64,000 nt of DNA from Streptomyces luteolus (GCF_029968015.1 NZ_JASCIS010000003.1:186001-250000), one strand, 5' to 3'. Positions 31,387 to 40,620 are shown, counted from the first letter of the stretch. Notes: generated by a model not told the origin, from the sequence alone. Numbers and translations: made by a program.

Positions 31387-31755
31387 TCAGTCGTCGCGGT
31401 GGCTCACGATGTTGAGGATGTTGCCGTCCGGTGCGCGGACGAAGAAGCGCCGCAGGCCCCACGGCTCCTCCGTCAGTGGGTGCACGATCTCGAAGCCGCG
31501 CCGCCTCGCCTCCTCGTACGCCTCGCCGACGGCCGCGCCGACCTTGACCGAGACGACGGGGTTGCGCGGCGCGGTGGCGTCGCGGGTGAGGAGCTGGATC
31601 TCGGCGCGGCCGTCCGGAGAGCGGTAGCGGGCGACCCAGCCGAGGTTGAAGTCCTCGACGCTCAGGCCGAGATAGCCGGTGTAGAAGCCGCGGGCCGCGG
31701 CGATGTCGGGGACGGCCAGGTCCGCGGTGATGCCGGTGACGGTGAGGTGGTCCAT
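31387..31755 (-). CDS. VOC-family protein (glyoxalase fold)
   Basis: The 122-residue protein begins VTGITADLAVPDIAAARGFYTGYLGL and ends RFFVRAPDGNILNIVSH, the paired beta-alpha-beta-beta-beta modules of the VOC fold, with a C-terminal Asn-rich metal-site strand. It could be a dioxygenase, an isomerase or a resistance binder; I cannot tell which. GGAGGAACG precedes the ATG. It is convergent with the HAD gene. Confidence 0.87.
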   Translation of the reverse strand: MDHLTVTGITADLAVPDIAAARGFYTGYLGLSVEDFNLGWVARYRSPDGRAEIQLLTRDATAPRNPVVSVKVGAAVGEAYEEARRRGFEIVHPLTEEPWGLRRFFVRAPDGNILNIVSHRDD

Positions 31756-31910
31756 CGTTCCTCCGGGAGGGCGGTACGTGTGGTCGGCGGCGCCCCGGTG
31801 CGGGCGCGTCATGCCGCTCGTAGCCTGCCAGCGGGGTACGGCGGAACCGCGGAGGCGGCTGCGGTCCGGGGGGCGGGTCCACGCGGACGTACGCGCGCTC
31901 CGGAGAGCCC

Positions 31911-32852
31911 TCATTCGGCCTTTCGGAACAGCTCCGACAGGAGGTCGCCGGTCTCCGGGCCCAGGCGCCCCGTGGACTCGGGCGCCAACAGGCCGACGCG
32001 CGCCGCCAGTTCACGCCCGTGCACGTCGACCGCCGCCTCGATCAGCTCGGCCAGCGCGTCCAGGGCGGTGTGCGCGCGGGTGCGGGCGACGGCCGCGCAG
32101 CCCACGGCCACCAGCGCGGCGGGCCACCACCAGCAGGCGAGCAGCGCGTACGCCACGGCCCAGGCGGCCAGACGGGCGGCGGCGGAGAAGGAGTCGCCGA
32201 CGGACTGGAGCTGTCGTACGGCCGGTTCGGGGAGGGTCAGCCACAGGCGTGGCCAGAGCGCGGCGAGGTCCACGCCGTACGCGTCGGCGACCCGGTCGGC
32301 GGTGGTCTGCATGCGGTCGCCGTACCAGGTGGGGCGGGCCGGGTTGCGGAGCGCGACGCGGTCGCGGTGCTCGATGCGGGCCTGGAGGCGGGCGAGGGCG
32401 CGGGCGGAGGGCGAGTCGGGGTGCGGCGACTCGTCGCAGGCGCCGGGGTCGGTGTGCGCGACGGTCTGGCGCAGTGCCTGGTCCACCTTCGCGTCCCGCG
32501 CCGCCCAGCGCCGTCGGCGGCGCTCGGTGAGGGCGCGGGTGAGCGGGCCGCGGGGGTGGCGGAGCCAGTGCCGTTCGATGGCGCCGCCGAGGAACTGCGC
32601 GGCGAGCGAGGCCGCGGCCGCCGCGAGCAGGGCGAGGGCCACCAACAGGGCGGCGGTGCCCGGGCGTTCGAGTGCGGGGCGGGCCGCGAGGTCGTCCAGA
32701 GTGGTGCGCAGCAGGTCGAGGTCCCGCCAGTGGCGGTGGCCCAGGGTCGCGCCGAGGGCGGTGGCGGCGAGGAAGAGCGCACCGGGCAGCACGAGGAGGT
32801 TCAGCCAGCGCTCGGTGAGCTTGCTGCCCAGGGTGGTGAGGAGCGGGTTCAT
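31911..32852 (-). CDS. Uncharacterised membrane protein beside the CHAT gene
   Basis: The 313-residue product has four hydrophobic segments: two near residues 15-37 and 64-88, and a Trp-rich pair at about 230-268 (AAWAVAYALLACWWWPAALVAVG). Between them is a long charged helical loop with TWYGDRMQTTADRVADAYGVDLAALWPRLWL, and a cytoplasmic C-terminal helix (DALAELIEAAVDVHGRELA). No catalytic motif is seen. It lies in a leftward pair with a small Cys-containing protein, divergent from the CHAT-TPR gene, which suggests a membrane-bound partner or effector. Function unknown. Confidence 0.78.
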   Translation of the reverse strand: MNPLLTTLGSKLTERWLNLLVLPGALFLAATALGATLGHRHWRDLDLLRTTLDDLAARPALERPGTAALLVALALLAAAAASLAAQFLGGAIERHWLRHPRGPLTRALTERRRRRWAARDAKVDQALRQTVAHTDPGACDESPHPDSPSARALARLQARIEHRDRVALRNPARPTWYGDRMQTTADRVADAYGVDLAALWPRLWLTLPEPAVRQLQSVGDSFSAAARLAAWAVAYALLACWWWPAALVAVGCAAVARTRAHTALDALAELIEAAVDVHGRELAARVGLLAPESTGRLGPETGDLLSELFRKAE

Positions 32853-32884
32853 GGGTTCGCGGCGCTTTCCGGGAGCGGCGCCGG

Positions 32885-33271
32885 TCAGCGCAGGCGGGTC
32901 TTGAGCATGCGGGTGCCGTGGACGGCGCAGGGCGGCGCGGGCAGCAGGTCGCGGGCCCGCTCCACGCGCGTACAGCGGTCCGGGGCCGGGCAGACGGCCA
33001 CCTTGAGGTGCGGCACGACGCCCGGCGCGCGTGTGCCGCGTGAGCCGTACACGAGTCCGCCCGCGTCCCCGGCCCGGCGCAGCTCCCGGTCGAGTACGTC
33101 GAAACAGGCTTCGAGCGCTGCGGGGTCGGCGCCCGAGCGGAGCAGGTCCGTGGCGCGCCGGGCCGCGGCCTCGACCTCGGGCAGCCGCCGCACCTCGGCC
33201 GTGGAGCCGAGGAGTGCGCAGAGCGCCGCGGTCCTGGGGTCGGGTCGGGGGCGGTCGGCCGGTGCGGTCAT
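32885..33271 (-). CDS. Small uncharacterised protein beside the CHAT gene
   Basis: The 128-residue product has a helical N-terminal part (AAARRATDLLRSGADPAALEACFDVLDRELRRAG) and a C-terminal part with three Cys and a His (VCPAPDRCTRV then CAVHGTRM) that could bind a metal. It has no signal peptide. Thirty-two bases separate it from the membrane gene downstream, so they are probably one transcript, and 81 bases from the divergent CHAT gene. I do not recognise the family. Confidence 0.7.
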   Translation of the reverse strand: MTAPADRPRPDPRTAALCALLGSTAEVRRLPEVEAAARRATDLLRSGADPAALEACFDVLDRELRRAGDAGGLVYGSRGTRAPGVVPHLKVAVCPAPDRCTRVERARDLLPAPPCAVHGTRMLKTRLR

Positions 33272-33352
33272 GGCTCAAGTGTGCCGCAGCGGCAGGCCTG
33301 TTGAGGGGTTTCCTGACATCCTTGGGCCGCCTGCGAGGGGAGAAAAGGCGAC

Positions 33353-36300
33353 GTGAGGGACGATCGGGACCCGGACGTGGAGAACCGTCCGGCGGGATGG
33401 GTGGGCGGCGAGCGCGACCGGCTCGTACAGGCCGTACGGGACCGTGTCCTGCGGTCCTGGACCGAGGACGGGCAGGTGCGGGCGGAAGCCGTGTCGGGCG
33501 GCGCGGCCGACGCCGAGCTGCGCGCGCTGCTGCGGGCCGCCGACCCCCGGACCGACCTGGAGGCCCGGCACGCGGCGGGCTGGCTGTGCGCCGCCCGCGC
33601 GGCCGCCGACGACGGGGGCCACGGCACCGTCCACGGCAGCATGGCCGGAACGCTGCTCTTCCCGGTGTGGGTCGCCGACCCGTCCCTGGTGCCCGAGCCG
33701 TTGGCGGAGCACTTCGCGAGTCTGGACCCCGCCGTACGACCCGACCCGGCGAACGCGGACGGCCCGGCCGAGTGGGCGGCCGAGTGCGCCGCCCTGGCAC
33801 TGGTCGCGCAGGGGCGGCAGGACTCGCCTTCGGCCGACGCCACCGAGGACGTGCGCCGGCTCCACGAGTTGGCCGGGGTGTTCGCGCGCATGGGCTTCCC
33901 GCCCGAGATCGCACGCGCCACGGCGGTCGGCTGCGGCAGCCTCGCGGTCCTCGCCACACCGGAGTACGAGCCGGCGCACGCGCACCGTGCCGCCGCCTTG
34001 GCCCGCGCCCTCCAACTCGCCGGACGGGACTGGCCGTTCGGGGAGTTGGCCTCCACGGCCGGGGGCGCCGACGAACCGGCAGGGCCCGACCTGCTGGGGC
34101 TCACCCGCCGTGCCCTGCGGACCCTTCCCGCCGACTCCCCCGAGCGGCTGCACGCGCTGCACGCCCTGGGCGACCGGCTGCACGAGCGCTACCTGACGTC
34201 GTACGACCCGGAAGACCTGGCCGAGGCGGTCGGCCTGGCTCGTGACGTACTGGCGCAACTCCCCTCCGGCAGCCCGCTGATGCCGAGTTGCCTCCGGTCC
34301 CTGGGGCGCGCGCTGCTGCTGTGGCTGCAGCGGGAGGGCGCGACGCCCGAGGCCTGCGACGAGCTGGTCGACGTGTGCCGCCGCGCCGTGCCCGGCAACC
34401 CCGACGGGCCCGCCCTCACCGGCCACACCCTGGGGTCGGCGCTCCTGCTGCGGGCGCAGTACACCGGTCTGCCCACGGACCTGGACGAGGCCGTCACCGT
34501 ACTCGGCGAGGCACTGCGGGCGGCCACGGATCCGCAGGAGGAGGGCGTGCTGCGGAGCGCTCTCGGCAATGCGCTGCGCGCCCGGCATGTGATGACCGGC
34601 GACCCGCGCGACCTGGACGAGGCACTCGCCCTCACCTCCGAGCCTGTGGACGCCGCCGAGCCGACGGAGCCTCCCGTTCCCGCAGACACGTCCGGCACCT
34701 CGCCCGCCGCCGCCCTCACGGAACCCCGACCCCCGTACCTGGAGCGCGCGATGGCGCTCTACTCCCGTCACCTGCACAACCCGCGGGCGGACGGCTCCGA
34801 GCTGGACGAGGCCCTGCGGCAGGTGCGCGCGTTCCTCGCGCTGATGCCCGAGGAGCACCCGGACCGGCCCCTGGCCCTCAACGACCTCGGCCTGGTGCTG
34901 CGGGCGGCGTACGAACGCTCCGGCGGCGCCGACGGGTTGAACGAGGCGGTGCGCGCGCACCGGGAGGCGGTGACGCTGACACCCGGGGCCCACGCCCTGC
35001 TCGGGGTGCGGCTGCTCAACCTCGGGGCCGTGCTGAGCCTGCGCCACCAGTTGACCGATGACGGCGAGGACCTGCGGGAGGCCCAGGAGTTCCGGCGCCG
35101 GGCCGCCGCGCTGCCCGGCCTCGGCCCCAGGCACCGGGCGGCGCTGACGAGTTCGCTCGGCATCAGCCTGTCGACCGGGTACGAGCGTGCCGCCCATCCT
35201 CGCGCCCAACTCGACGAAGCCGTGGGCCACTTGAGGCAGGCGGTCGCCCTGACACCGGACGACGACCCGATGCTGCCGGCACGGCGGCTGAATCTCGCCA
35301 TCACGCTGCTCACCCGTATCGGCCTGACGCTGCGGATCGACGAGGCCCGCGAGGCGCGTGACCTTGCCGACCTGGCGATCGCCGCGCTGCCCGCGCACTC
35401 GCCCGTACTGCCGGGTGCGCTGACCGTGGCGGCCGGGGCGCGGCTCGTGAGCCCGCGGGCGCTGGTGTCGTCGGGGGTGCGGGACGAGGCGGTGGCCCTG
35501 TTCCGGCGGTCGGTGGAGCTGACGCCGCCCGGCCATCCGCAGCGCACGCTGCGTCTGACCCACCTCGGCAGCACGCTGCGGCAGCGCTCGCTCGTCCCGA
35601 GCCGCCGTCGGCGTCGCCAGGCACGTCTGGTCGAGGCCGCCGAGGCGTTCGAGGCGGCGGCCCTGGAGGAGCAGGGCAACCCGTGGCTGCGCCTCGACGC
35701 GGCGCGCTCCTTGGGTGAGGCGCGGGCCGAACTAGGCGACTGGGAAGGGGCGTTGGACGGCTATGTCTTGGCGGTCGACCTGCTGCAGTCCGTCGCGCCC
35801 CGCCATCTGGTCCGTGACGATCAGGAGTTCCGGCTGAGCCGGACGGTGGGGCTCGGTGCGGCGGCAGCGGCCTGCGCGGTGCGGTGCGGGCGACCGGGGC
35901 TCGCGGTCGGGCTGCTCGAACAGGCCAGGGGCGTGATCCTCTCGCATGCCTTCGACGCCGACAGCGACCTCACCCGGCTCCGGGAGGAGGCCCCGGACCT
36001 GGCCGATCGGTTCACGGCGCTGCGCGACGCGCTCGACGCGGCCACGCTCGGCGGTAACCAGGGCCTGCTGGCCGAGGACGCGGACGCTCAGCCCGAGGCC
36101 GCCCGCGACCCGGCCTTGCCCGCTGCCCCGGGCGCGCTCGACCCGCAGGACGCTCAGGCCGACCGGCGTCAGCAGCTCGCCACCGAGTGGCGGGAGCTCA
36201 CGCGGCGGATCCGCGCCGAGCACCCCGGCCTCGGCCTGTTGCGCCCGGTCCGTGCGTGGGACGAGCAGGAGTTGCGCGCCATCGCCGAGCCGGGCCCGGT

Positions 36301-37342
36301 GGTCCTGGTCAATGTCTCCTCGTACGGCAGTCATGCCCTGGTCGTCACCGCGCGGGGCGTGGACGCCGTGCCGCTCGCCCGCCTCGACCCGGACTCTGTC
36401 GCCGGTCAACTGAGGGCGTTTCAGGACGCGTTGCTGCGGATCGAGGCGCCGGACACCTCGCGCGACCAGTCGTTGCGGGCGCAGCGTACGGTCCACGGCA
36501 CCCTCGGCTGGCTGTGGGAGGCGGTCACCGGGCCTGTGCTCGACCAGCTGGGGCCGGGTGTGGGCGGGCGCGTGTGGTGGTCGCTCGGTGGGGTGCTCGG
36601 CACCCTGCCGCTGCATGCCGCCACCCCGGCGGAGGGCGGGCCCGGTGCGCTCGACCGGGTCGTGTCCTCGTACACGCCGACGCTGCGCGCGCTGCACCAC
36701 GCCCGTGCGCGGGCCGCGCGTGCGGAGGGCCGGGGAGCGGCGGGCGGGGCCCTGGTCGTGGCCGTGGGCGCGGCGGGCGGGCTCGCCCCGTTGCCGGCGG
36801 CGCGGCGCGAGGCGGCGGAGGTGGCGGGGCTGCTGCCCGGCGCCGAGGTGCTCGCGGACGACTCGGCGACCCGGCCGGCGGTGCTCGCGGCTCTGCCCCG
36901 TTCCGCGTACGCCCACTTCGCCTGCCACGCGCTCGGTGACCTGGTCCGGCCGTCGGGCAGCCGGCTCGTCCTGCACGACCACGCGGAGCGTCCGCTCACG
37001 GTCCGTGACCTCGCGCGGCTGCGGCTGCCGTCGGTGCGGCTCGCCTATCTGTCGGCCTGCGACACGCTGCGCACCAGCCCCCAACTCGCCGACGAGGCCG
37101 TGCACATCGTCGGAGCCCTGCAGATCGCGGGCTTCCCGCACGTGATCGGCTCGCTGTGGCACGTGGACGACACGATCGGCGCGGGCGTCGCCCGGAGCGT
37201 GTACGAGGCGCTGGCCGCGGGTGACGGCGGGCTCGACGTCGACCGGGCGGCTGAAGCCCTGCACGCGGCGGTGCGCGCGCTGCGGGACACGTATCCGCGG
37301 ACCCCGAGTCTGTGGGCCTGCCAGGTGCACGCGGGGCCCTGA
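33353..37342 (+). CDS. CHAT-domain protein with tetratricopeptide array
   Basis: The 1329-residue protein has an N-terminal helical region (1 to about 245), a long TPR-like array (about 250-910; units such as LHALHALGDRLHERYLTSYDPEDLAEAV and LNDLGLVLRAAYERSGGADGLNEAV), and a C-terminal CHAT caspase-like protease domain (about 1040-1329). The catalytic dyad is intact: His in HFACHA (about residue 1192) and Cys in YLSACDT (about 1236), followed by AGFPHVIGSLWHVDD. Such proteins act as activated proteases in bacterial conflict and death pathways (established for Craspase-type CHAT proteins). GTG start with GAGGGGAG upstream. Target unknown. Confidence 0.93.
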   Translation: MRDDRDPDVENRPAGWVGGERDRLVQAVRDRVLRSWTEDGQVRAEAVSGGAADAELRALLRAADPRTDLEARHAAGWLCAARAAADDGGHGTVHGSMAGTLLFPVWVADPSLVPEPLAEHFASLDPAVRPDPANADGPAEWAAECAALALVAQGRQDSPSADATEDVRRLHELAGVFARMGFPPEIARATAVGCGSLAVLATPEYEPAHAHRAAALARALQLAGRDWPFGELASTAGGADEPAGPDLLGLTRRALRTLPADSPERLHALHALGDRLHERYLTSYDPEDLAEAVGLARDVLAQLPSGSPLMPSCLRSLGRALLLWLQREGATPEACDELVDVCRRAVPGNPDGPALTGHTLGSALLLRAQYTGLPTDLDEAVTVLGEALRAATDPQEEGVLRSALGNALRARHVMTGDPRDLDEALALTSEPVDAAEPTEPPVPADTSGTSPAAALTEPRPPYLERAMALYSRHLHNPRADGSELDEALRQVRAFLALMPEEHPDRPLALNDLGLVLRAAYERSGGADGLNEAVRAHREAVTLTPGAHALLGVRLLNLGAVLSLRHQLTDDGEDLREAQEFRRRAAALPGLGPRHRAALTSSLGISLSTGYERAAHPRAQLDEAVGHLRQAVALTPDDDPMLPARRLNLAITLLTRIGLTLRIDEAREARDLADLAIAALPAHSPVLPGALTVAAGARLVSPRALVSSGVRDEAVALFRRSVELTPPGHPQRTLRLTHLGSTLRQRSLVPSRRRRRQARLVEAAEAFEAAALEEQGNPWLRLDAARSLGEARAELGDWEGALDGYVLAVDLLQSVAPRHLVRDDQEFRLSRTVGLGAAAAACAVRCGRPGLAVGLLEQARGVILSHAFDADSDLTRLREEAPDLADRFTALRDALDAATLGGNQGLLAEDADAQPEAARDPALPAAPGALDPQDAQADRRQQLATEWRELTRRIRAEHPGLGLLRPVRAWDEQELRAIAEPGPVVLVNVSSYGSHALVVTARGVDAVPLARLDPDSVAGQLRAFQDALLRIEAPDTSRDQSLRAQRTVHGTLGWLWEAVTGPVLDQLGPGVGGRVWWSLGGVLGTLPLHAATPAEGGPGALDRVVSSYTPTLRALHHARARAARAEGRGAAGGALVVAVGAAGGLAPLPAARREAAEVAGLLPGAEVLADDSATRPAVLAALPRSAYAHFACHALGDLVRPSGSRLVLHDHAERPLTVRDLARLRLPSVRLAYLSACDTLRTSPQLADEAVHIVGALQIAGFPHVIGSLWHVDDTIGAGVARSVYEALAAGDGGLDVDRAAEALHAAVRALRDTYPRTPSLWACQVHAGP

Positions 37343-37369
37343 GTGAGTCCGGGCTCCCGGGGCCTGCCC

Positions 37370-37861
37370 TCAGGACTCGTCGGCCGTCGCGTCCTCGGAG
37401 ACCGTCTCCGCGCTGCTTCGGCGCCTGCGCCGGTACACCACCAGCGCGCCCACCGCGAGCACCAGCGCCGCGACGGCAGCCGCACCGAGCGCCGTGTGCT
37501 GGGCGAACAGCCTGCCCAGCATCTCCAGGATGCCGATCCCGGCCGTCGCGTACAGCAGGGCCCAGCAGGCGCCGCCGATGAACAGGGCGGGGAGGTAGCG
37601 GGTGAGCGGCATGCGCATGCTGCCGGCGAGGAAGTTGGCGGCGGTCTGGAAGCCGACGGTCAGGAAGGAGACGGCGACGACCGGGGCGCCCCACCGCTGG
37701 ATGGCGCTCTCGACGCGCTGGAACTTGGACTGCGAGATCCGCTCGCCGAACCTGCTGCGCCGGGCGCCCGCACCGGCGAGCCAGCCGAGGGCGAAGGTCC
37801 CGCCGGCCCGGAGCAGGACGATCACGTACAGGCCGGCGGCCGTGAGCAGGACCTTATCCAC
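37370..37861 (-). CDS. DedA/VTT-like small membrane protein
   Basis: The 163-residue protein has four hydrophobic segments. The centre has GAPVVAVSFLTVGFQTAANFLAG and MPLTRYLPALFIGGACWALLYATAG, which resemble the conserved core of DedA/SNARE-associated (VTT) proteins, though it is shorter than typical DedA and ends in an Arg-rich, then acidic tail. A role in membrane lipid movement is possible only by family analogy. It is convergent with the CHAT gene, 27 bases apart. Confidence 0.78.
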   Translation of the reverse strand: MDKVLLTAAGLYVIVLLRAGGTFALGWLAGAGARRSRFGERISQSKFQRVESAIQRWGAPVVAVSFLTVGFQTAANFLAGSMRMPLTRYLPALFIGGACWALLYATAGIGILEMLGRLFAQHTALGAAAVAALVLAVGALVVYRRRRRSSAETVSEDATADES

Positions 37862-38220
37862 GACGACCCGCCCCCGTACGGCCCCGGCGCTCCTGGCGGT
37901 GTGCTCGGTGTGCTCGGTGTGCTCGCCCGGTCACCGGTCGCCCGGCTCCCGTCGCGGCCGAGCCGCCTCGCGCACGGGACTGCTGTCCATTCCTCACCTG
38001 CATCCGCCTCTGCCGGTTCCGCGCGCCCGCGTGCCGGGTCGGCGCCGGTTCCCCCGAGCCCTGCGCAGGGTACCGCCGTGCGCCGGGCCTGCCGTACGGC
38101 CCCTCACCAGGGCCGTCCGACACTGCCAGGTTAAGCGAACACCCGTACGCTCCGTCGGCCGGTCGGCGGTTCCCGGCCTGGACGGGACCGGACCGGCGGG
38201 GAAGGCGGGCGCCGAACGCG
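37862..38220. other. Gene-free stretch with a 9-base tandem repeat
   Basis: This stretch has no open frame with convincing start and codon use. GTGCTCGGT is repeated three times near 37900-37920. CACTGCCAGGTTAAGCGAACACC near 38121-38143 is an AT-richer patch that could be a promoter for the leftward membrane protein gene. Otherwise I see nothing. Confidence 0.5.
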
Positions 38221-38253
38221 CGAGCACCCGGTGAACGGGTCACCGGGTGCTCG
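38221..38253. terminator. Hairpin downstream of cyclophilin gene
   Basis: CGAGCACCCGGTGA (38221-38234) is complemented exactly at 38240-38253 with a 5-base loop, 47 bases after the stop of the leftward cyclophilin gene. This is a strong intrinsic-type terminator without a U run. Confidence 0.85.
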
Positions 38254-38300
38254 GAATTCAGTGGTGCGCCGCGGGAGCGGGCACCGGCGTGGGGCCGGGA

Positions 38301-38795
38301 TCAGGCGTCGACGACACCGGACTTGGCGATGACGACCTTCGCGCTGGTGGCACCGCTGCGCGAGCCCTTCGCCTCGACGGCCTTGACGACGTCCATGCCC
38401 TCGACGACCTCGCCGAAGACGACGTGCTTGCCGTCCAGCCAGTCGGTGACGATCGTCGTGATGAAGAACTGCGAACCGTTGGTGTTCGGCCCGGCGTTGG
38501 CCATGGAGAGCAGGCCCGGCTTGGTGTGCTTCAGCTGGAAGTTCTCGTCGGCGAACTTCTCGCCGTAGATGCTCTTGCCGCCGGTGCCGTCGCCCTTGGT
38601 GAAGTCTCCGCCCTGCAGCATGAAGGCGGGGATGACCCGGTGGAAGCCGGAGCCCTCGTAGCCGAAGCCGTGCTCGCCGGTGGCCAGCTCACGGAAGTTC
38701 TGGGCGGTCTTGGGGACCACGTCGTCGTACAGCTTGAAGACGATCCGCCCGGCGGGCTGGTCGTCGATGGTGATGTCGAAGAACACGTTACTCAT
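38301..38795 (-). CDS. Peptidyl-prolyl cis-trans isomerase, cyclophilin type
   Basis: The 164-residue single-domain cyclophilin shows [24 protein letters not shown] with the catalytic Arg and Phe, then [18 protein letters not shown] and [19 protein letters not shown]. It has no signal peptide, so it is cytoplasmic and assists protein folding. The ATG at 38795 begins MSNVFFDI; the longer in-frame start at 38843 lies in a region without family similarity. A strong hairpin follows the gene. Confidence 0.96.
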   Translation of the reverse strand: MSNVFFDITIDDQPAGRIVFKLYDDVVPKTAQNFRELATGEHGFGYEGSGFHRVIPAFMLQGGDFTKGDGTGGKSIYGEKFADENFQLKHTKPGLLSMANAGPNTNGSQFFITTIVTDWLDGKHVVFGEVVEGMDVVKAVEAKGSRSGATSAKVVIAKSGVVDA

Positions 38796-38870
38796 GGCCG
38801 TATCCTCACATCTTCCTGCCCGGATGGTGAAACGCTGCGGCACGCGACCTGTCCGTTCGGACCGATCGGA

Positions 38871-38912
38871 GGGTCGCGGGGGTCGCGGGGGTCGCGGGGG
38901 TCGCGGGGGTAC
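38871..38912. repeat. Four 9-base tandem repeats
   Basis: GTCGCGGGG is repeated four times head to tail, directly after the stop of the leftward HPP-family gene and upstream of the cyclophilin start. It may act as a spacer or roadblock; copy number is likely to vary between strains. Confidence 0.75.
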
Positions 38913-38915
38913 GCG

Positions 38916-39404
38916 TCACCAGCTGACCGGATACCGGACCGGGTGGGCGCCTATCCGTCCGGGCAGCAGGCCGATGGCGACGAGGAGGCAGGCGCCGAGC
39001 GCGAGGAGCGACAGGAACGGGAGCGGGTGCGGGGCCTGCAGCACGACGATCACCGAGGTGGCCGTCGCCGGGGAGTGGGACAGGTGGGTCAGCATCATCG
39101 CCCCCAGCGAGAGGCCCGCCGCCACGGCCGCCGCCCACGCGCTGCTCCCGGCCACCGCGAGGGTCGCGAAGCCGATCACGGCGGACATCAGATGCCCGCC
39201 GACGAGATTGCGCGGCTGGGCGAGGGGCAGTCCGGGGGCACCGTGCACGAGGGCCGCGCTGGCCGCCAACGGCGGGATCAGCAGCGGCTGGTGGAGCACC
39301 ACGCCCACCGTCACGAGCAGCATGAGCGCACCGATCGCGAAGACGGTGACCCGCAGCAGATGCGGGAGGCTCGGCCTGGGTGCGGCGGACGGCGGGGAGG
39401 TCAT
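38916..39404 (-). CDS. HPP-family membrane protein
   Basis: The 162-residue protein has four to five hydrophobic segments and the HPP-type signature LIPPLAASAALVHGAPGLPLAQPRNLVGGHLMSAVIG (here cited as separate parts LIPPLAASAALV and QPRNLVGGHLMSA), plus LTHLSHSPATATSVIV. HPP proteins are inner-membrane proteins, some of which move nitrite. It is the first gene of a leftward pair with the cyclophilin gene. Confidence 0.9.
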   Translation of the reverse strand: MTSPPSAAPRPSLPHLLRVTVFAIGALMLLVTVGVVLHQPLLIPPLAASAALVHGAPGLPLAQPRNLVGGHLMSAVIGFATLAVAGSSAWAAAVAAGLSLGAMMLTHLSHSPATATSVIVVLQAPHPLPFLSLLALGACLLVAIGLLPGRIGAHPVRYPVSW

Positions 39405-39481
39405 GCGTGCTCCGGGGGCGGTACTGTGCGGGACCCGCAGATCCTAAACAGAATGTTGAACGCGCAGCACGGAGGGTCCCC

Positions 39482-39823
39482 ATGGCGAGATACGTCCTCC
39501 CTGGTGAGACGTGGGTCTCAGGCGGCGGACGCCTTCTCAGGGCCTTGGGCGGCGGTCCGAATCGCGGCCCGAGCGGCGACCCTGGCGGCGGTCCGAATCA
39601 CGGCCCGAGCGGCGGCCCGAATCGCGGCCCGAGCGGCGGCCCGAGCGGCGGCCCGAATCGCGGTCCGAATCGCGGTCCGACTGTCTCCCGCCGACTCGTG
39701 GGGCGCGAGCGCGAGCGCGCGCACGAGATCGTCGCGGATCACCTCGACCGGCACCGCGCGCAGCGGCTCGTACGGTCCGAGATCCTGCTTGCCGTGCCTG
39801 CCGCGGCGCTACGGGTCTGCTGA
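39482..39823 (+). CDS. Small ORF with Gly-Pro-Asn-Arg repeats
   Basis: The 113-residue frame starts at an ATG with GGAGGG five bases upstream. Residues 23-68 are built from GGPNRGPSG-type units produced by degenerate repeats of about 15 and 12 bases (39547-39683). The tail (RRLVGRERERAHEIV, DHLDRHRAQRLVRSEILL) is charged and helical with strong G/C third positions, which supports coding. I do not recognise it. The opposite strand also has an open frame (39754-39518) of Ala/Arg repeats, a less convincing alternative because it has no ribosome site I can see. Confidence 0.45.
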   Translation: MARYVLPGETWVSGGGRLLRALGGGPNRGPSGDPGGGPNHGPSGGPNRGPSGGPSGGPNRGPNRGPTVSRRLVGRERERAHEIVADHLDRHRAQRLVRSEILLAVPAAALRVC

Positions 39824-40077
39824 CCAGGCCGAACGTGATCCGCGCGGCGAACACCGCCCGAGCCGTGCCGCCGCTCCGTCCTGCCCCCGCGTGCTGCCCC
39901 CGCGTGCTGCCTCCTCCGGATGTCCGGGCAGGCGCACGTGTCGGGGCCTGGTGCTCGGGTACTCGGAGCGCCCGTTCCTGGCGGCGGTGCGCCGCCGTGC
40001 GCCTTCGTGAGCCGGGCGATCCGTCCGTCCGCCGGTCCGGCGGACGGGTGGGAAGCCCGAGAGGAGATCGAGCAGTC

Positions 40078-40620
40078 ATGCGTATCGCGTTTCTGGCGGC
40101 GCCTGAGGGCGTCGAGCAGATCGAACTCACCAAACCCTGGAGGGCGGTGTCCGAAGCCGACGGCACCCCCGTCCTCGTCTCCACCGAGCAGGGCAGGATC
40201 CAGGCCTTCCGTCATCTCGACAAGGCGGACACGTTCCCGGTGGACGAGGTGGTCGGCGAGACCTCCGCCGGCGCCTTCGACGGCCTCGTCCTGCCGGGCG
40301 GTGTGGCCAACCCGGACGCGCTGCGCCTGGACGGCCGGGCCGTCTCCTTCGTACGGGACTTCTTCGACCTGGGCCTGCCGGTCGGGGCGATCTGCCACGC
40401 GCCGTGGATGCTGGTCGAGGCGGACGTCGTCTCCGGCCGGGTCCTCACCTCGTGGCCGAGCCTGCGCACCGACATCCGCAACGCGGGCGGCACGTGGGTC
40501 GACGAGGAGGTCCGGATCTGCGACCACGGGTCGAACGCCCTGGTCACCAGCAGGAAACCGGACGACCTGCCCGCGTTCGGTGCGGCGCTCCTGGAGGTGT
40601 TCAGCCGACAGAGCGTCTGA
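40078..40620 (+). CDS. DJ-1/PfpI-family protein
   Basis: The 180-residue protein opens MRIAFLAAPEGVEQIELTKPW, has LVLPGGVANPDALR, and the nucleophile elbow VGAICHAPWMLVEA (Cys about residue 107), then TSWPSLRTDIRNAGGTWVDEEV, typical of the PfpI/YhbO group. These enzymes act on glyoxal adducts or as stress hydrolases. GAGGAG lies ten bases before the ATG. About 250 bases upstream are without a clear gene. Confidence 0.93.
   Translation: MRIAFLAAPEGVEQIELTKPWRAVSEADGTPVLVSTEQGRIQAFRHLDKADTFPVDEVVGETSAGAFDGLVLPGGVANPDALRLDGRAVSFVRDFFDLGLPVGAICHAPWMLVEADVVSGRVLTSWPSLRTDIRNAGGTWVDEEVRICDHGSNALVTSRKPDDLPAFGAALLEVFSRQSV

Noticed and set aside
35732..37330. Minus-strand 532-codon frame inside the CHAT gene
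   Set aside because: It opposes the CHAT domain with its intact catalytic pair; the amino-acid content is typical of antisense high-GC DNA.
39518..39754. Ala/Arg-repeat frame on the minus strand
   Set aside because: It overlaps the plus-strand small ORF that has a good ribosome site; the minus frame lacks one. Not excluded entirely, but less likely.
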